DNA of 64,000 nt from Sialis fuliginosa. Its lineage: Eukaryota > Arthropoda > Insecta > Megaloptera > Sialidae. The stretch is taken from positions 9,271,001 through 9,335,000 of the forward strand of contig OY540813.1 of the NCBI GenBank assembly GCA_961205875.1, in the 5' to 3' direction. The number at the start of each line of letters is the position of its first letter. The stretch's first letter is position 1. Made by a program: the position numbers and the translations under genes. The notes beneath the pieces were generated by a model. The model was not told where the DNA came from, searched no databases, and saw nothing but the letters and a program-made list of their open reading frames with translations. Of the stretch, positions 35,099 to 47,106 are shown piece after piece.

Positions 35099-35206
35099 GA
35101 TCGAAGTCATAAGGCACAAGCACAAAGGTTAATAGTTAATTCTGATGCCGCGGCCTTTGATCGCCACAGCAAATCATCATCGGCGTCAGTGGCGGCCCGC
35201 GGCTAA
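35099..35206 (+). CDS. 35-codon coding-like frame next to a transposon end
   Basis: Open from a TAG-bounded position to TAA 35204: SHKAQAQRLIVNSDAAAFDR then SKSSSASVAARG. It is Ala/Ser-rich and over 50% GC, very unlike the flanks, but its last part overlaps a CAGTGGCG octamer (35187), which suggests element DNA. A second frame (MPRPLIATANHHRRQW, from 35145) is also open. No ATG in the first frame. Confidence 0.18.
   Translation, partial: DRSHKAQAQRLIVNSDAAAFDRHSKSSSASVAARG
35187..35194 (+). repeat. CAGTGGCG transposon-end octamer
   Basis: GTCAGTGGCGGCCCGCGGCT. Eleventh occurrence of the octamer in the window counting both strands. No partner end. Confidence 0.35.
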
Positions 35207-35631
35207 ATATTTTGGAGATGCTCTAAAAAGATTTAATACACAATCAGATATCTGTGCACGTTCTTTAATTCATTTCTATGTTCTAATTTTAAACAAATAT
35301 TCATTATTTATGTGTATAAAAACTGTGTGATAAATTATATTTAATTGTAACAGTGGTACAGACTAATATATTACACATATACATAGAGCTACATGGATGG
35401 GTGCGTATCGAAATCTATGCGCGTATACTTTTTTTAATTGATTCATTTTAAAAATACTAGATTTTGCAGTTATATCAACTGTTGAAAAGTTTTATTTTCT
35501 CACATTTAATACGATATCGAAAAATAACAATTAAGAGATTTTACATGAACACTACGTTATTCCGAATATGTAGGATAAGTCAAATATAAAATAATCTGGT
35601 GAGTGTCTTCTACCTGAATTACTCTAATGTG

Positions 35632-35830
35632 GTGTTCACACCGAAAAAACAGTTGATAAAAGACAAAACAGGAACATTTTTACAACAAAATTGCAACTTG
35701 TCTCTCTTGACAGAGTTTGTGTTTTGTTCTTAAAAAACAAAACACAAACACGTCATTTTAACAAAATTTTGACAAATGTTTTTAGAGCGTTCACACCAAA
35801 AAAAACATGTTTCTATAGACAAGAATACAG
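35632..35830 (+). repeat. GTGTTCACACC repeat family, copy 1
   Basis: Opens GTGTTCACACCGAAAAAACA and contains a second unit GCGTTCACACCAAAAAAAAC at 35787. Between them, GACAAAACAGGAACAT and AAAATTGCAACTT are shared with the opposite strand of 38160-38240. TTCACACC is also a T-box half-site. Non-coding. Confidence 0.6.
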
Positions 35831-36519
35831 GGTTGTCCAACATAATATTTAGAATGTTATTTTAATTTTACTTTAATGTAATACGAAGTATAATAAAAAT
35901 TAGAAATTATCACTATTTTTGTAAAAAAATGAAAAGTTTTATGTTTTTTATATTGATTTTTATGAATTTTATTAAACGTATACTATGCAGTAAAAATGTA
36001 TTATTATTACCAACGGAGGGATAGTAATTACGAAACCTTTGCCAAAGAAACACATATGTAAATACATTTTTTTTTTTATATTTTTTATCCACCAAGAAGT
36101 CCAAAGAAATAATAAAATATAATATATGTATATGTATGTAGTGTACATATGTATACTTAACTCTGTTTTCTGATTGAAAATTATTAAATATGTTTTTAAC
36201 TATAATCTATTACTAAATGTTATATAAAATTATTATGTTATATTTTACATTGTGTATGCTTTTCTTTATAACTTTATCTTTTTTTAAATGTTGATTAGAA
36301 GCAAACTATCTTTCGCAAAATATAACATTTAATAGTTTCGGAAACTAGATCTTTAATTTTTATTTAAATTTTACATCATATGATGATCTTACGTGTCTCC
36401 TATTTCCAAAAAAAATACTTATTGCTGTAGAAAATAAAGGTTTAATCGCAAAAATCAACCCTTTTAAAACTAATTTTGAATTTGACGCCAAAACGCTTGC
36501 AGATGTCATAGCGCATTTT

Positions 36520-36539
36520 TGACGTCACGCCTATATAAA
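36520..36539 (+). promoter_or_regulatory. CRE next to a TATA box
   Basis: TGACGTCA (36520-36527), four bases, then TATATAAA (36532-36539), within a GC-richer patch 36480-36550 that also has GATGTCAT. No initiator is evident 30 bases downstream and no gene follows, so it may be a promoter relic or part of a repeat. Confidence 0.25.
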
Positions 36540-37249
36540 CACTCCTTGTCAACAATAATAAATCCTTTTTCCATCGCTAACGTTTCTCGGTTTTAATTTT
36601 GGTAACACAAAACTGAGTAAACTGCTAATTTAAAATCATAAAATTATTTATAATAATAATTAAACATGGCGGATTGCTGTATTTTGTGTTTTTATTTAAA
36701 AAAAATTATATTAATCTCACTTTTAATATAAAAATAAATACATTTTTTGGAATCTTTTTAACCTATTTCATTATTTAAAATCATAATTTCAGTGATACTT
36801 TGTTACTGGCATCATGCCTATTGTACTGATTGTACACCCCTGTATTGTCATATACATCTATAGAAATATAAACTGAGAAAAGGTTGATTTATTGCCTATG
36901 TGTAATAATATTTTAACAATACATTTTTTCTATACTTTGCACGTGCATGATATATTATAGTATTTTAAAAAGTATTTAGTTAATTAGTTTTGATTTTTCA
37001 ATATTTAAAATTTGAATATCTTTTTTTTTTTAATATCTTATATAAATTAAAATTAATATACCATATAAGTATATTTATGTTAATGCAATGTCATTGCCAT
37101 CTTAATGGTTTAAAATAAAATAATATGTTAATATTATTTTCTTTCAATGAGCGTAATAAAGAAACTAAGCAAAAAAGTTATTTATATTTACTATATCAGG
37201 TGAATTTATATTTTTGGTAAGAGAAAAAAGCAAATATTCTGCAAATTAT

Positions 37250-37301
37250 TTTAATATGTATTAAAAGATATTTGGGAGCATAAAACGGTTAAGAAACACT
37301 G
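37250..37301 (-). mobile_element. hAT-type terminus
   Basis: - strand CAGTGTTTCTTAACCGTTTT, the widely seen hAT/Charlie-style end (CAGTG-TTCTYAACC). Flank ATCTACGG would be the duplication, but no matching left end was found upstream. Inner extent is arbitrary. Confidence 0.4.
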
Positions 37302-38029
37302 ATCTACGGTTGAGACAAATTCATTTGTATATGCATACAAATGAATAATAAATCATAAACCATCTGTACTCCTATTTGAAAACTAACCGATTTCGGAAAC
37401 GTAGCAGGTACTTAACAGTGAATTTTAGGACACCTATAAAGTGTTAAATTTTTATTTGAAAATCTATTAGAACTATTTACATCAATTAAAATTATACATC
37501 ATTTTTTTTAAATGAAATTTGTTTATACATTTTTTTAAATATCTCTCACCGTTTAATAATAATAAAAGAGTCGTGAGTCTCTGGTAAACTTTATAGTACT
37601 TACATATTATATATTATAATTATTTAAAATATAATATAAGTAATTATATAAAATATTTATACAACATATACGTATAAATAATATAATAATATATTAAATT
37701 TCCATTATAGAAAATATTTTATTAAATTATTAATAATAATAAACTTTGAAATGTTTTCTAATGTTAAGGTTATTATTATTTAGTATTTAATTAATTAATC
37801 AATTACTGAATTAGATAATTAAAATTTGTTGATGGATTTTGTTACTGCGTTATATTTTATAAGTTATTAAAAATGTAATTACTAGTTTTATTTTGATAAT
37901 ATCAAAAAACTGATAACTCAACGGTTGAAAATAGTACGTATTTCTCCAATATAAAATAAAAAACACAATTTGTTTTCCATATGAAATGGATAACAAAAAC
38001 AGTGTCTTTTTTGTACAAATCTATCCGAT

Positions 38030-38325
38030 ACTAAGGGTCTGTTTTATTACATGTTGTTAAAATGTCAATCAAAATATGTTGCTGTTTTGTTTTTGTTGGT
38101 GTAAACGTCAAAAATGACATGTTTATATTTTGTTATCCCCTTAATGAGGTCTTGTTGGCGAAATGTTGGTAAAAAGTTGCAATTTTGTCCGTGAAAACAT
38201 GTTCCTGTTTTGTCGTTTTTCGAGTGTTTTTTCGGTGTGAACACTCTGTTTTTAAAATTTGTTGACATTTTGTCTAAAAGACACGATGTTCGTGTTTTGT
38301 TTTTTCGGTGTGAACACGCCATAAG
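38030..38325 (-). repeat. GTGTTCACACC repeat family, copy 2 (inverted)
   Basis: Two exact CGGTGTGAACAC cores (38233-38244, 38306-38317), each preceded by a T6 run, and a diverged GGTGTAAAC at 38094. Read on the - strand it aligns with 35632-35830 through AACAGGAACATG and AAAATTGCAACTT. So about 75-140-base units are repeated in tandem here and inverted 2.5 kb away. The 85-codon frame at 38065-38322 is repeat-derived. Confidence 0.6.
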
Positions 38326-38339
38326 GCAACATTCTATCT

Positions 38340-39600
38340 AACCAGTAACCCCAATATGATCATGTTATTTTTGTAATGTTTTGCACCTATTAAAACAAAC
38401 TAATTGTGATATTTATGTATATCGAATAGTTACTATATTAAAAGTGTATTTTTTAATCTTAATACTTAACAGACAGCATTTAGTATTTCTTTAATACTTA
38501 CTAAAAATACTTATTACTCATTTACTCGCTTGGTATTTTAATATATACATAAATGAAAATACCTATAAATTAGTAATTATGTTTTTTTAAATATGGAAAA
38601 ATAACTTTAAAATAGTTTTTATATGACATGATATTTATATGTAGGTATGAAAATAACAAATGTTGTGAAATATAATACAATAGGAGAAACTTGGATCATG
38701 TAGATGGTGAAGATACTAAATAATAAAGCAATCAGCATGGAATCAATAAATGTTTTCATAAACTTTATAGATTATGAAAATACATATATGAGATATCATT
38801 ATTTTATGTTTTATTGATAAATAAATTAAATACTAGTAAAGAGTATAAGTATCAACATTAATAAAACGGTAGTTGCAGTACAAGCTTAATAAAAATATTT
38901 TAAATAACAGGGAAATTCGAAATAAATTATGAATTAATTAACACACATCATACAAATTATTTTGTAAAACATTTATGGAAAACACCTTCTCTTAATAGTA
39001 CTTAATTTTCAGTTATTATATAAAATAGCGGATACAACAATGATAAATTATAAAATAATGCTACTTTAATTATGATAATATTTATAAAAAGGTAAAATAG
39101 AAGCTTAATTGTCAAAATATGCTAATACCTTATGTTGTTTATAAACTACCAAGGCTATGTTACTATATTTACATAATAGGATGTTTATTGTACCAATGTA
39201 AGTACATGGTAATTAATTTTTATGACAAATTTTAACCCAAATTATTTTTAAATATTATTGTATTTAACTGCAATATACAATGTTCCAATGAATTTAAATA
39301 TTTTGTTACAAATTGTGACTTTGATTAATTTTATATAGATATAATAAAAGTTCTTTGAGAGAAATATTTATAAACATAGGAGAGATACGCAATTAAACGA
39401 ACATTTGAGATTTACGCAAAAATTTATTGCTAAATATAAATAATGTTAATTTTTTTTAAATCTAAGAAAAATCGATTATTTGGTAGCTGCTAATTAACAA
39501 ATCCTTATTCAGCAACCCAGAAAACCGTTATTAAGGTACTTTAAGGCAAGAGTTAAAGGTTGATGTTTATTTATATTTAAACTATTTATTTTTTCAAATA
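38340..39600. other. A+T-rich intergenic stretch
   Basis: Nothing supportable seen. Confidence 0.5.
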
Positions 39601-39621
39601 TTTTTTTTTTTATTAATTTTT

Positions 39622-39748
39622 ATGAAAAAAGTACAAGCACTGTTAGGCCAATCCAAAGAACTACAAAATGTATTAGGAATGGCACACATATGTACGATTT
39701 TTCACGTTTGGTGTTTAATTGAAACCCTATCGCGAAATCCATCAAACT
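39622..39748 (+). CDS. Possible exon with GTAGGT donor
   Basis: ATG 39622 opens MKKVQALLGQSKELQNVLGM, then ICTIFHVWCLIETLSRNPSN, up to a donor-like GTAGGT (39749). Composition falls back to low-complexity immediately after, as at an exon edge. Upstream is a T-run that could equally be a pyrimidine tract for an acceptor at 39630-39631. The wider block 39600-40330 also looks repeat-like, so an element origin is likely. Confidence 0.18.
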
Positions 39749-40046
39749 GTAGGTACTTTTTTTTGTTCTGTATAATATTACAAAAAAAAAAAAAATTAAA
39801 AATGAACTCTCTATGTTTATTTGTTAAGGAGATATGGTCAATCATTCATTTTAGTTTTGATATGTTAAATTACAACCTATAGAATGCTCACATATACTTA
39901 TAATACACGGAGACCCAATTTCATGACGACATATCTCCGGTTCTATTAGTGGTAGAGTTCAAACTGAGCTCAATTTATTCGTAATATAGTACTATGAATT
40001 TTTTTCATCAGAGTCATTAAAAAATGTGCGAGATGATATACTGATA

Positions 40047-40330
40047 ATAACTATTCAACTTATTTGTGAATTTATCAAGTATAATTTGTTAATTAGAGGG
40101 AAAGGGAGTTTCGACGGTCTTAGGGCATTTGATAGTCTTAAAGTTAATGATGTAAGCTATATTTAAAAAAAAGTTGGAGTTTAAGACTATTAAATGATGT
40201 AAGCTATATTTTAAAAAAAGTTGGAATTTGTAGGATCGCAACAAGTTGAGATATTAACTATTCAACTTATTTGTTAATTTATCAATTGTAATTGACATTT
40301 TCGGTGATTTTTGAACATTTTTTAGAGGGA
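40047..40330. repeat. Nested direct repeats
   Basis: ACTATTCAACTTATTTGT occurs at 40051 and 40258, each followed by AATTTATCAA. Between them, AATGATGTAAGCTATATTT with an AAAAAGTTGGA tail occurs twice (40147-40180, 40193-40227). GAGGGAAAGGG and GAGGGAGAGAAAG follow each outer copy. This looks like two rounds of local duplication. Confidence 0.7.
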
Positions 40331-40826
40331 GAGAAAGCAGAAAAATAAATCTTGCCCAGGGCACCAGACTTGCTATAATTGGAAAATAATAAAGACAAAA
40401 ATTCTAGGATTTATTGACAACAACTGAATTATTTAAAAACTTTTGATGATTTTGAAATTTATAAATTAAAAGACAAAAATTGATTTGGTTTCTCGGTGTC
40501 GCAATGTCCAAATACAACATTATTTTATTATTATTTTTATATGACAAATAAATGCGTAATTTGTACTACCAAAAATTATAACAAGTATACACAATATAAT
40601 ACAATAGGAAATCTTCTTAGTGCACAGTCATAACTTACAACACAAATTATTCACAATTCCGCAACACTTTCATTGAAACATTTTTTACACACAAGTGTTT
40701 AATAAAAGATCACAAAACAAACCATCGTGCAAATGTGTGTTTTTTGACGCAAGGACACGCCACGTGTGTGATATATTGGGGCCGTGGAATTCCTCAGAGA
40801 TAGGTCATTTATTGTTACTGTTGCAG

Positions 40827-40924
40827 TTGCAATATAGCCAGAGATGCACGCGTAATGCAGCTGCGAAGGTGTCATTGAACAGGAATCCGGTAGTGTGTGT
40901 GCACTGCCCGATTTGGGGACTGCT
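40827..40924 (+). CDS. Possible internal exon, unrecognised
   Basis: Acceptor AG at 40825-40826 after TTATTGTTACTGTTGC, donor GTGAGT at 40925. The 98-nt exon is open: LQYSQRCTRNAAAKVSLNRN then VVCVHCPIWGLL, with a CVHC pair. GC is near 50%. Upstream, 40695-40826 is open in the same frame and includes CACGTG (40761-40766). The - strand is also open over the same interval (97 codons), so strand is not certain, but the splice sites favour +. Confidence 0.25.
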
Positions 40925-41294
40925 GTGAGTAATTTTACGTTCTTCGGTGGTGTTAATTACGTACAGTATATTACAAATGTGTATCAATGTGTCTATGCCA
41001 GTAGATTTCAAAATGATTTTATTTTTAACCGTACCTACACGTAAAAATTGAAAATTGAATAAAAAAAAAATTAAAAACATTACATGTACAAAATACATTC
41101 ACTTGAATAACATAATTTCAAAAATTTATTTGGGACCATTTAACTGCAATATTTTTTTTAAATCTTTTTTTTTGTATTATCGGAAAATATGGACTTTTAT
41201 AAACATGCTGTTAAAATTTGATCGCGACATTCGAATTATACGGTCACTACAGCCTTTCTTAGAAAAAGAGATCGACCAGCTGCGTGCAAGATAA

Positions 41295-41665
41295 GGCAGA
41301 ATGCATCTCACATGCCAACTTTCAACGCGTTTTTCTCGAAACGTCGTTTTTCAAAACGGCGAAAGATTTTAAACGAAGAGTTTTCAAACTATCCGTCTCA
41401 AATTTTGCCACATCATTCTTCACGCCATTCTTTAAAGCTTTTTTAATTTTTTAAGCTTTTTTATTTATTTGAAAATTTCACGAAAAACTGTCGAAAAAAA
41501 GACCCAATTCGACACTTAATTTTGAAGTAGCCACCATTTTGTTAATTTTCATCGGAAAAATAAATCCTCCGTAAAACGCTCTAGTTTTTTTTTTGACAAT
41601 TTTTGGAGGAGTAAGACTCTCCGCCGTCAGGTACTTTTTTTAGAAATAATTTTGCAGTGGCCAAA
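41295..41665. other. Repeat-like block with CTCGAAACG motifs
   Basis: GTTTTTCTCGAAACGTCG, AAACGGCGAAAGATTTT and CACGAAAAACTGTCG occur in order, ending in a CTCCGCCGTCAGGTAC patch. It resembles interspersed-repeat DNA rather than coding sequence. A short frame just left (41205-41294, ending FLEKEIDQLRAR) is protein-like but unsupported. Confidence 0.3.
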
Positions 41666-42560
41666 AAAATTAGATAAAAAATAAAAGTAAAACATTAAAA
41701 AATATTTTTGTGTACCTACAATATGTCATTTGATAAACGACTGATTATCGAATTTTATTCAATAAAAAAATGCACGTCACAGTGGTGTGGTCCCTTAATA
41801 TTAATTATTTTGAACCGATTTTTATATTTAATAATAGTTTATGTTCACACATTATTTCGTATTGCGTGGACTGATGTGGGTATCTTTTTATTTCAAATCG
41901 AGACGGTTCCATGGTTGTTCCACTATTGAATTAATTTAATAATAATATCTTCTAGGGCGAAATAACAGTCCTGATGATGACGATGTTTATAGCATGCATG
42001 CGTACCATTATTAAATTAATTTAATAATTTATTTTCAATTTGAATGTCACAAGAATGAAAAATTATTTTTTTTTTATAAAAAAATATAGAATCATTAAAT
42101 CAAATTGCTATTGAACAATTTTATATATTAATTTCATAAACTTATTCAGTATAATAAGTCAACTAATTGTAAGTAGAACGAGGAAATATTCTATCATTAA
42201 TAATTTTCCAAAACTGTAACCCGATCGTACAGTGCGATATCTTATTACCAAAAAGCTACCAAAACTGAACCATAACCAATTTTCCGCATGAACGCAACGG
42301 CCCACAATCATCATGCATTATTTTCGGCTTGTATGGCCTTTTTCCATGTTATTTCACAATATTTTCGTATCGTAAAACCGTCCCCAAATTGTACCTCACA
42401 TGTTTATTAATAGCCATTACGGTACTAGAATGTGTTATTGTACACTGTTAACCTCCTAATCTACGAGCGATGATCGGCCACTTAAGCGATAACAATAGCT
42501 GGCTCGATACATGCGGTTATCTTAGCTGCAATTGACACGCGACGGACGTTTGGGAGGAAA

Positions 42561-42716
42561 ATGCTCTGGGAGGCCCCGCGTCGGGAAAACTCACCTAGCA
42601 ACAACCAAAATTGTAACGCGTGTTTTCCACTGTATCTTTATCTACTTTATTATGAAATTATCATCCGATTGATATACGTTTATGTGATTATGGTATTATC
42701 TGATATACAAACATGA
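42561..42716 (+). CDS. 51-codon ATG frame below a GC-rich island
   Basis: ATG 42561 (GGAAAATGC) to TGA 42714. The first 22 residues (MLWEAPRRENSPSNNQNCNA) come from a GC-rich island 42440-42610 that could be a promoter. The rest is hydrophobic (LYLYLLYYEIIIRLIYVYVI), so the product would be a tail-anchored microprotein. Alternatively, the A+T-rich tail is non-coding. On the - strand CTAG|GTGAGT at about 42593 is a good donor-like site, offering the opposite interpretation. Confidence 0.22.
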   Translation: MLWEAPRRENSPSNNQNCNACFPLYLYLLYYEIIIRLIYVYVIMVLSDIQT

Positions 42717-43678
42717 AATAATTTATACCAATATTTGGATATAATTTTTATATTCGTAACTACTTACTCATGATTTTTATTATTACAGGGCCTCAGAGCA
42801 TTACAAGTTACTTGTATAAAAAATACAGAAATGGTGATTTATATCACGATTTTTCATATATCATTCAAATAAATAAAGATAAAATGTTTAATAGGATCGT
42901 TTCAATATTAGGAAGATATTAATTATTTTTATTTCTGTGTAAAACTAATGATATTATCGATAGTACGTTAGTCATAAATGGAATTAATTATAATTCTTTT
43001 TATACAAATTCAGTTATATTTACACATAGAAACAAGATAATTTATGTATGTACTTCATAACATAAAAAAATAAAATCAGTTTACTAAAATACATGGAATT
43101 TACCTTTGTAGTCTGTTTATTCAAAACTGAAATCAATTAAAATGTTATATTAATATACCAATTCAATTAATTTAGTTTCGCTATATTTTAATAACTATAG
43201 TAATTACAATATTTTCCTCAATTTTTCAATTGTTAAAATAAATATCATAAATTCCGAACGTTTAAAACATCAATATTATAATTATTTTATGGTATTTATT
43301 AATATTAATTATAATTTAATCAGTAATTTATTGTTGTTACTTTTACTGTACTTATTATAATCTTAAATAGAAATTATTTAATTATTTTCTTTTTTAAAGA
43401 TAATTTTAACTACGCCACTGTATATAATGTAATATTATACATTAAAGTAAAGAATATAATAACATATTAGCATGTTATAATTAATGGTATCATTTTATTA
43501 GTTATTTACAACACATAAAACCTTACCCAACAAACACACAAGCTCACGCATAATCAACAAAAAGTGAAACATTGGTAGTAAAATATATGTAGTAAATATT
43601 TTAAACATTCTCATTTATCAAAATCAGATAGGGAAATTTGTTTATCAGCTGCAATAAAAACTGTTTACTCTCATTTTA

Positions 43679-43993
43679 ATGCCCAAAATGCCACTTCTGA
43701 AATGTGATAAGTGTACTGTGCACAGTGACGGGGTAAGACCTAATGTTATATTTTGTTTTCAAACGTGCTTTATTAGAATTTCATGTATTACTTATAAAAT
43801 ACAAACAAAATCATGGCCCCCTTATCGTGATCAGCCCATAAGGAACCTCCATGTCCATCTTGTGTCCCTGTTTATCAATCCCTTAATTTTAGATAAATGG
43901 ACACAATGTATACCTAAGTTCAAAGACACTGCAGCATCTCCTCGTTGTCAGAAATGGATGAGTCCAGCTGAAAATAAAACAAGTTGTTATTAA
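43679..43993 (+). CDS. 104-codon ATG frame with CxxC motif
   Basis: A true ATG frame to TAA 43991, with AATAAA 29 bases later (44022). It starts MPKMPLLKCDKCTVHSDG, a CxxC with a nearby His, and ends with KWTQCIPKFKDTAASPRCQK and a Cys-Tyr tail. A donor-like GTAAGA (43733) directly after the CxxC segment offers a spliced alternative. Seven Cys and five Trp/Tyr-rich spots make it more protein-like than other frames of its size here. A related CxxC start occurs at 45443. Function unknown; an ORF1 fragment of an old LINE is possible. Confidence 0.33.
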   Translation: MPKMPLLKCDKCTVHSDGVRPNVIFCFQTCFIRISCITYKIQTKSWPPYRDQPIRNLHVHLVSLFINPLILDKWTQCIPKFKDTAASPRCQKWMSPAENKTSCY

Positions 43994-44029
43994 TAATAAT
44001 AATATTTGATTCTTCATCTTCAATAAACT

Positions 44030-45440
44030 AAACTAAAATCATTTTATGTTTCGTTTATTTATCAATAAATTAAACTCTTTTATATCATATTTATTTTTTG
44101 TCATCTATAAATTAATATCATGAGGCATAACCATTTTATAAATTTACCAATACCGCACGAAATTTCATAAGCCGTCTCTGTATACATACTCCAGACCGCT
44201 CGTATACATATTTTTTATGTTATTATATATGCACACCTCTATACTGCAAGCATACAAATAGAGGTACATAAAAATAAATTAATATATGACCCCATAAAAA
44301 CGCTAGCGTATTAATTATTCGTATACTGGCACGTTAATAAAATGAATTCTAAAGATGGAGAGAAAACTGCATTTGACCTTTTCATGCCTACTGTTTTATT
44401 GGGTATGAAATTCAATTCATTTGAAGCTTTATAGTTTATTTATGTTCAACCGATTTAGAAACAATTATATGTGACCGTAAAATTGTTGGAAATGATTGTT
44501 TTCAATTAAAATTAGTACAATAAAGATTTATTTATTTTAGTTTTATAAGGGCAATAATTAAATTTTTTATAAATTTACTACAATTATATTAACATATTTT
44601 TGAATATAATAATAGTATATACAATACAATGTACATTGGTCAAGTCTAATACATATATTTCTAGATTTACATGATAATTGCGATTCATTTTGGTTCGATA
44701 TAGTCTTATAATTTTTAGAGCTATTTTTTACAATATTCATGCAAAAAAAATGAATAAAATTTAAGTTACCTCATTGGCTACATCTATCACAACTCTCTGT
44801 ACTAGTATATACATTATTATGTTTCCAAAGAGGAACTCCATGCAAATGAACTACAATAATGTCGATGGCTAGATCTCATTATATCGATATTATGTTAAGT
44901 TCCCATTTGAGAACAGTATGCAATAGAGGGTTAAATTACTTACTTTAGACAATAACAAAAATAAAAAAATAAATATATATTATTCTTATATTGGTTCGTC
45001 TATAGTTCGAAATACTTCTGAATATCAGACTTCACCAGACTTATTTAATGACAAACTTGCCTGTAATAAGTAAGACAAAGTAGATCCGAAATAGATCTTA
45101 TGACCTACTATTTTCATGACACCTAGGTGTACCGACGAAATGGGTTTTGACAGATATGACGTATTATTCATATAGTATTCACAGCTGTCAATATTTCAAG
45201 TAAAATACTTCAAGTTCATTTGAAAATAGAAAAAATTACTTCAAGTACTTTCACTGTAGTACTATATCAAATAAAATATCCAAGAATCTAATTTGAAATT
45301 TGACACCATTAATTTTAAAAGAACAAAAAATAAAATACACATATACATTAATAGAAAGGGGTTAAATGTTGAAGTAAATAATTATCATACGTTGAAATAA
45401 ACCTCTAGTGTAAATTACAAGAGAGGAAATAAGATTCCCG
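44030..45440. other. A+T-rich intergenic stretch
   Basis: No gene seen. Minor GC patches only (44150-44200, 45050-45130). Confidence 0.45.
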
Positions 45441-45442
45441 AA

Positions 45443-45673
45443 ATGTCTAATCTATGTAAATGTGTTAAATGTACCGTCTGCAGTAGCCACGTAAAATGTA
45501 CACGAGGTCTCACATTTGTATTTATTTCAGGGAAGTTTATTTTATCTTTAAAAGTAAATAAACCTGAAACCTTTGGCCATTTTGAATTTAGATTTAATTA
45601 TTATTATTTTCTCGTTGTTTTCGTTTTAATTTCGTTCTGTTTTTTATTTCATTTTAATGGGTTAATTTTATAA
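45443..45673 (+). CDS. ATG frame with Cys-rich N-terminus
   Basis: Begins MSNLCKCVKCTVCSSHVKCT (six Cys), then becomes low-complexity. Its nucleotides 45461-45480 align with 43706-43725 (AAATGTGWTAARTGTACYGT), so the two starts look like diverged copies of one zinc-binding segment. Only the first 25 codons are convincing. Confidence 0.2.
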   Translation: MSNLCKCVKCTVCSSHVKCTRGLTFVFISGKFILSLKVNKPETFGHFEFRFNYYYFLVVFVLISFCFLFHFNGLIL

Positions 45674-45851
45674 ATATGTATGTATCTTCTATTTGTTTTG
45701 TATTAAGTTGTTATTATACATATTTTATATCGTTTAAGACATGTAAACAGTCAAAAGCCAAAGCTTGTAACTCCACAAAACGGTCTAAGAATTTAATTGA
45801 ATTGAAGTTACTATATAGGTAATATTATTATTATATTAGGTAAAGAATAGG

Positions 45852-45990
45852 TGACCGAAGCTAGGTATCTGAAGGTTGACCTAGACTGGGACCAATATCG
45901 AAAAATCAGCACTGGCAACCTAATATTGGACCAAGCTTGGGCCCATCGTCAAGGCTGGCATTTCCTACATGGGTTTAAGTCATCCTACTT
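45852..45990. repeat. Degenerate TTGG/CCAA-type repeat
   Basis: ACTGGGACCAATAT, AATATTGGACCAAGCTTGGG and CCCATCGTCAAGGCTGGC form partial palindromes on a TTGG-CCAA theme. A 53-codon + frame (DWDQYRKISTGNLILDQ) is open here, but the repeat structure explains the composition, so I do not call a gene. Confidence 0.3.
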
Positions 45991-46186
45991 TTCGTTTATT
46001 TTTTCAAACTGACAGTATTTACATTGGGGAAATATTCCACAACATAAAAATATAAATTCAGCCATCCTACTGATCGTTGCAGATATCGTCCCTGCCTCTC
46101 ATAATATTTGGGTTATTATAAAAATTATCATTATATGAAACTATAGAACTTAAAATGTTCTCTTTGAAGATAATTACTATTTCTCA

Positions 46187-46357
46187 TTAACTATTTTTTT
46201 TAAATTCTCTGGCCTTATTTTTCATATACAGCCAGTTATTGTTTACGTCACAACCTTTCACCCAACTGGGATTACTGAGAGGAGTAGGACTTGCCCCTGG
46301 GCGACCAGGGTAGGTACACTCATGAGGCCCTTTGGGTTGATGGATATTGGTTGAGGT
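46187..46357 (-). CDS. Pro/Gly-rich coding-like frame
   Basis: A 56-codon - strand frame between TAA 46360-46358 and TAA 46189-46187. It reads QPKGPHECTYPGRPGASP then NPSWVKGCDVNNNWLYMKNK. The core is about 55% GC and contains a CCCTGG-GCGA-CCAGGG hairpin. No ATG, no splice site and no family. It may be an element fragment. Confidence 0.18.
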   Translation of the reverse strand, partial: TSTNIHQPKGPHECTYPGRPGASPTPLSNPSWVKGCDVNNNWLYMKNKAREFKKNS

Positions 46358-47106
46358 TTACACATTAGGTTTTAATCTAACTTATATCTATAACCACAAA
46401 TGAAAGCACATAGTGCATTCTTTAACTATTAATGCTTATCTTCAACAAAATTTTAAAACAGATGATTTACATATATGTATAGTACACTACGCATACAAGC
46501 TTTTCTCAACACCATGTGGGTAGAAACGAATATTATACGATATGTGTAAACATTATATCACTCATTTGAGTTATAAAAAATATCATGTTATTTTGTACAA
46601 CAGTTAACACAACATGTACTACGTATTCTGTTGACAATAAAGGAAGATAGTAATAAAAAAATTATATGAATATCGTATTCAGTTCGTATATACGGGCATA
46701 TCTATGTATTATTATGCAATACGTAATTATTGCAATACCGTTATACATTGTTTATTTGAATATAGCATTTACTTTCGTATAAGTATTATGTAAACAACAC
46801 GCGGCCTGTATGCAATGGACGTTGTTTAGAAGGTGATGTGCATGAAGTACTATTATCTGATTTGATAATGTGGATTTAATTAATTTTGTGTTTAATTTGT
46901 ATGCAGTGTGTCGTTTCAAACAAAAATATTCGTGTGTTTTTTTTGTAAAATTAAATGAGATCTAATCTACAGATTTATTTAGATACAAATTTCTATTTGA
47001 ATTCAGATTATCATTACCAACGATAGCTGGTGGTCTTCAGAGATAAACACTGTAAAAATTCAAAACACAAACACTGTGTTTTAAAAACTTTTCGTCTTAA
47101 AGTACG

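Noticed and set aside
38065..38322. 85-codon - strand frame
   Set aside because: It is explained by the GTGTTCACACC repeat units, not by coding.
45852..46013. 53-codon + frame with Trp and Asp
   Set aside because: The DNA is a degenerate TTGG-CCAA repeat that produces such residues.
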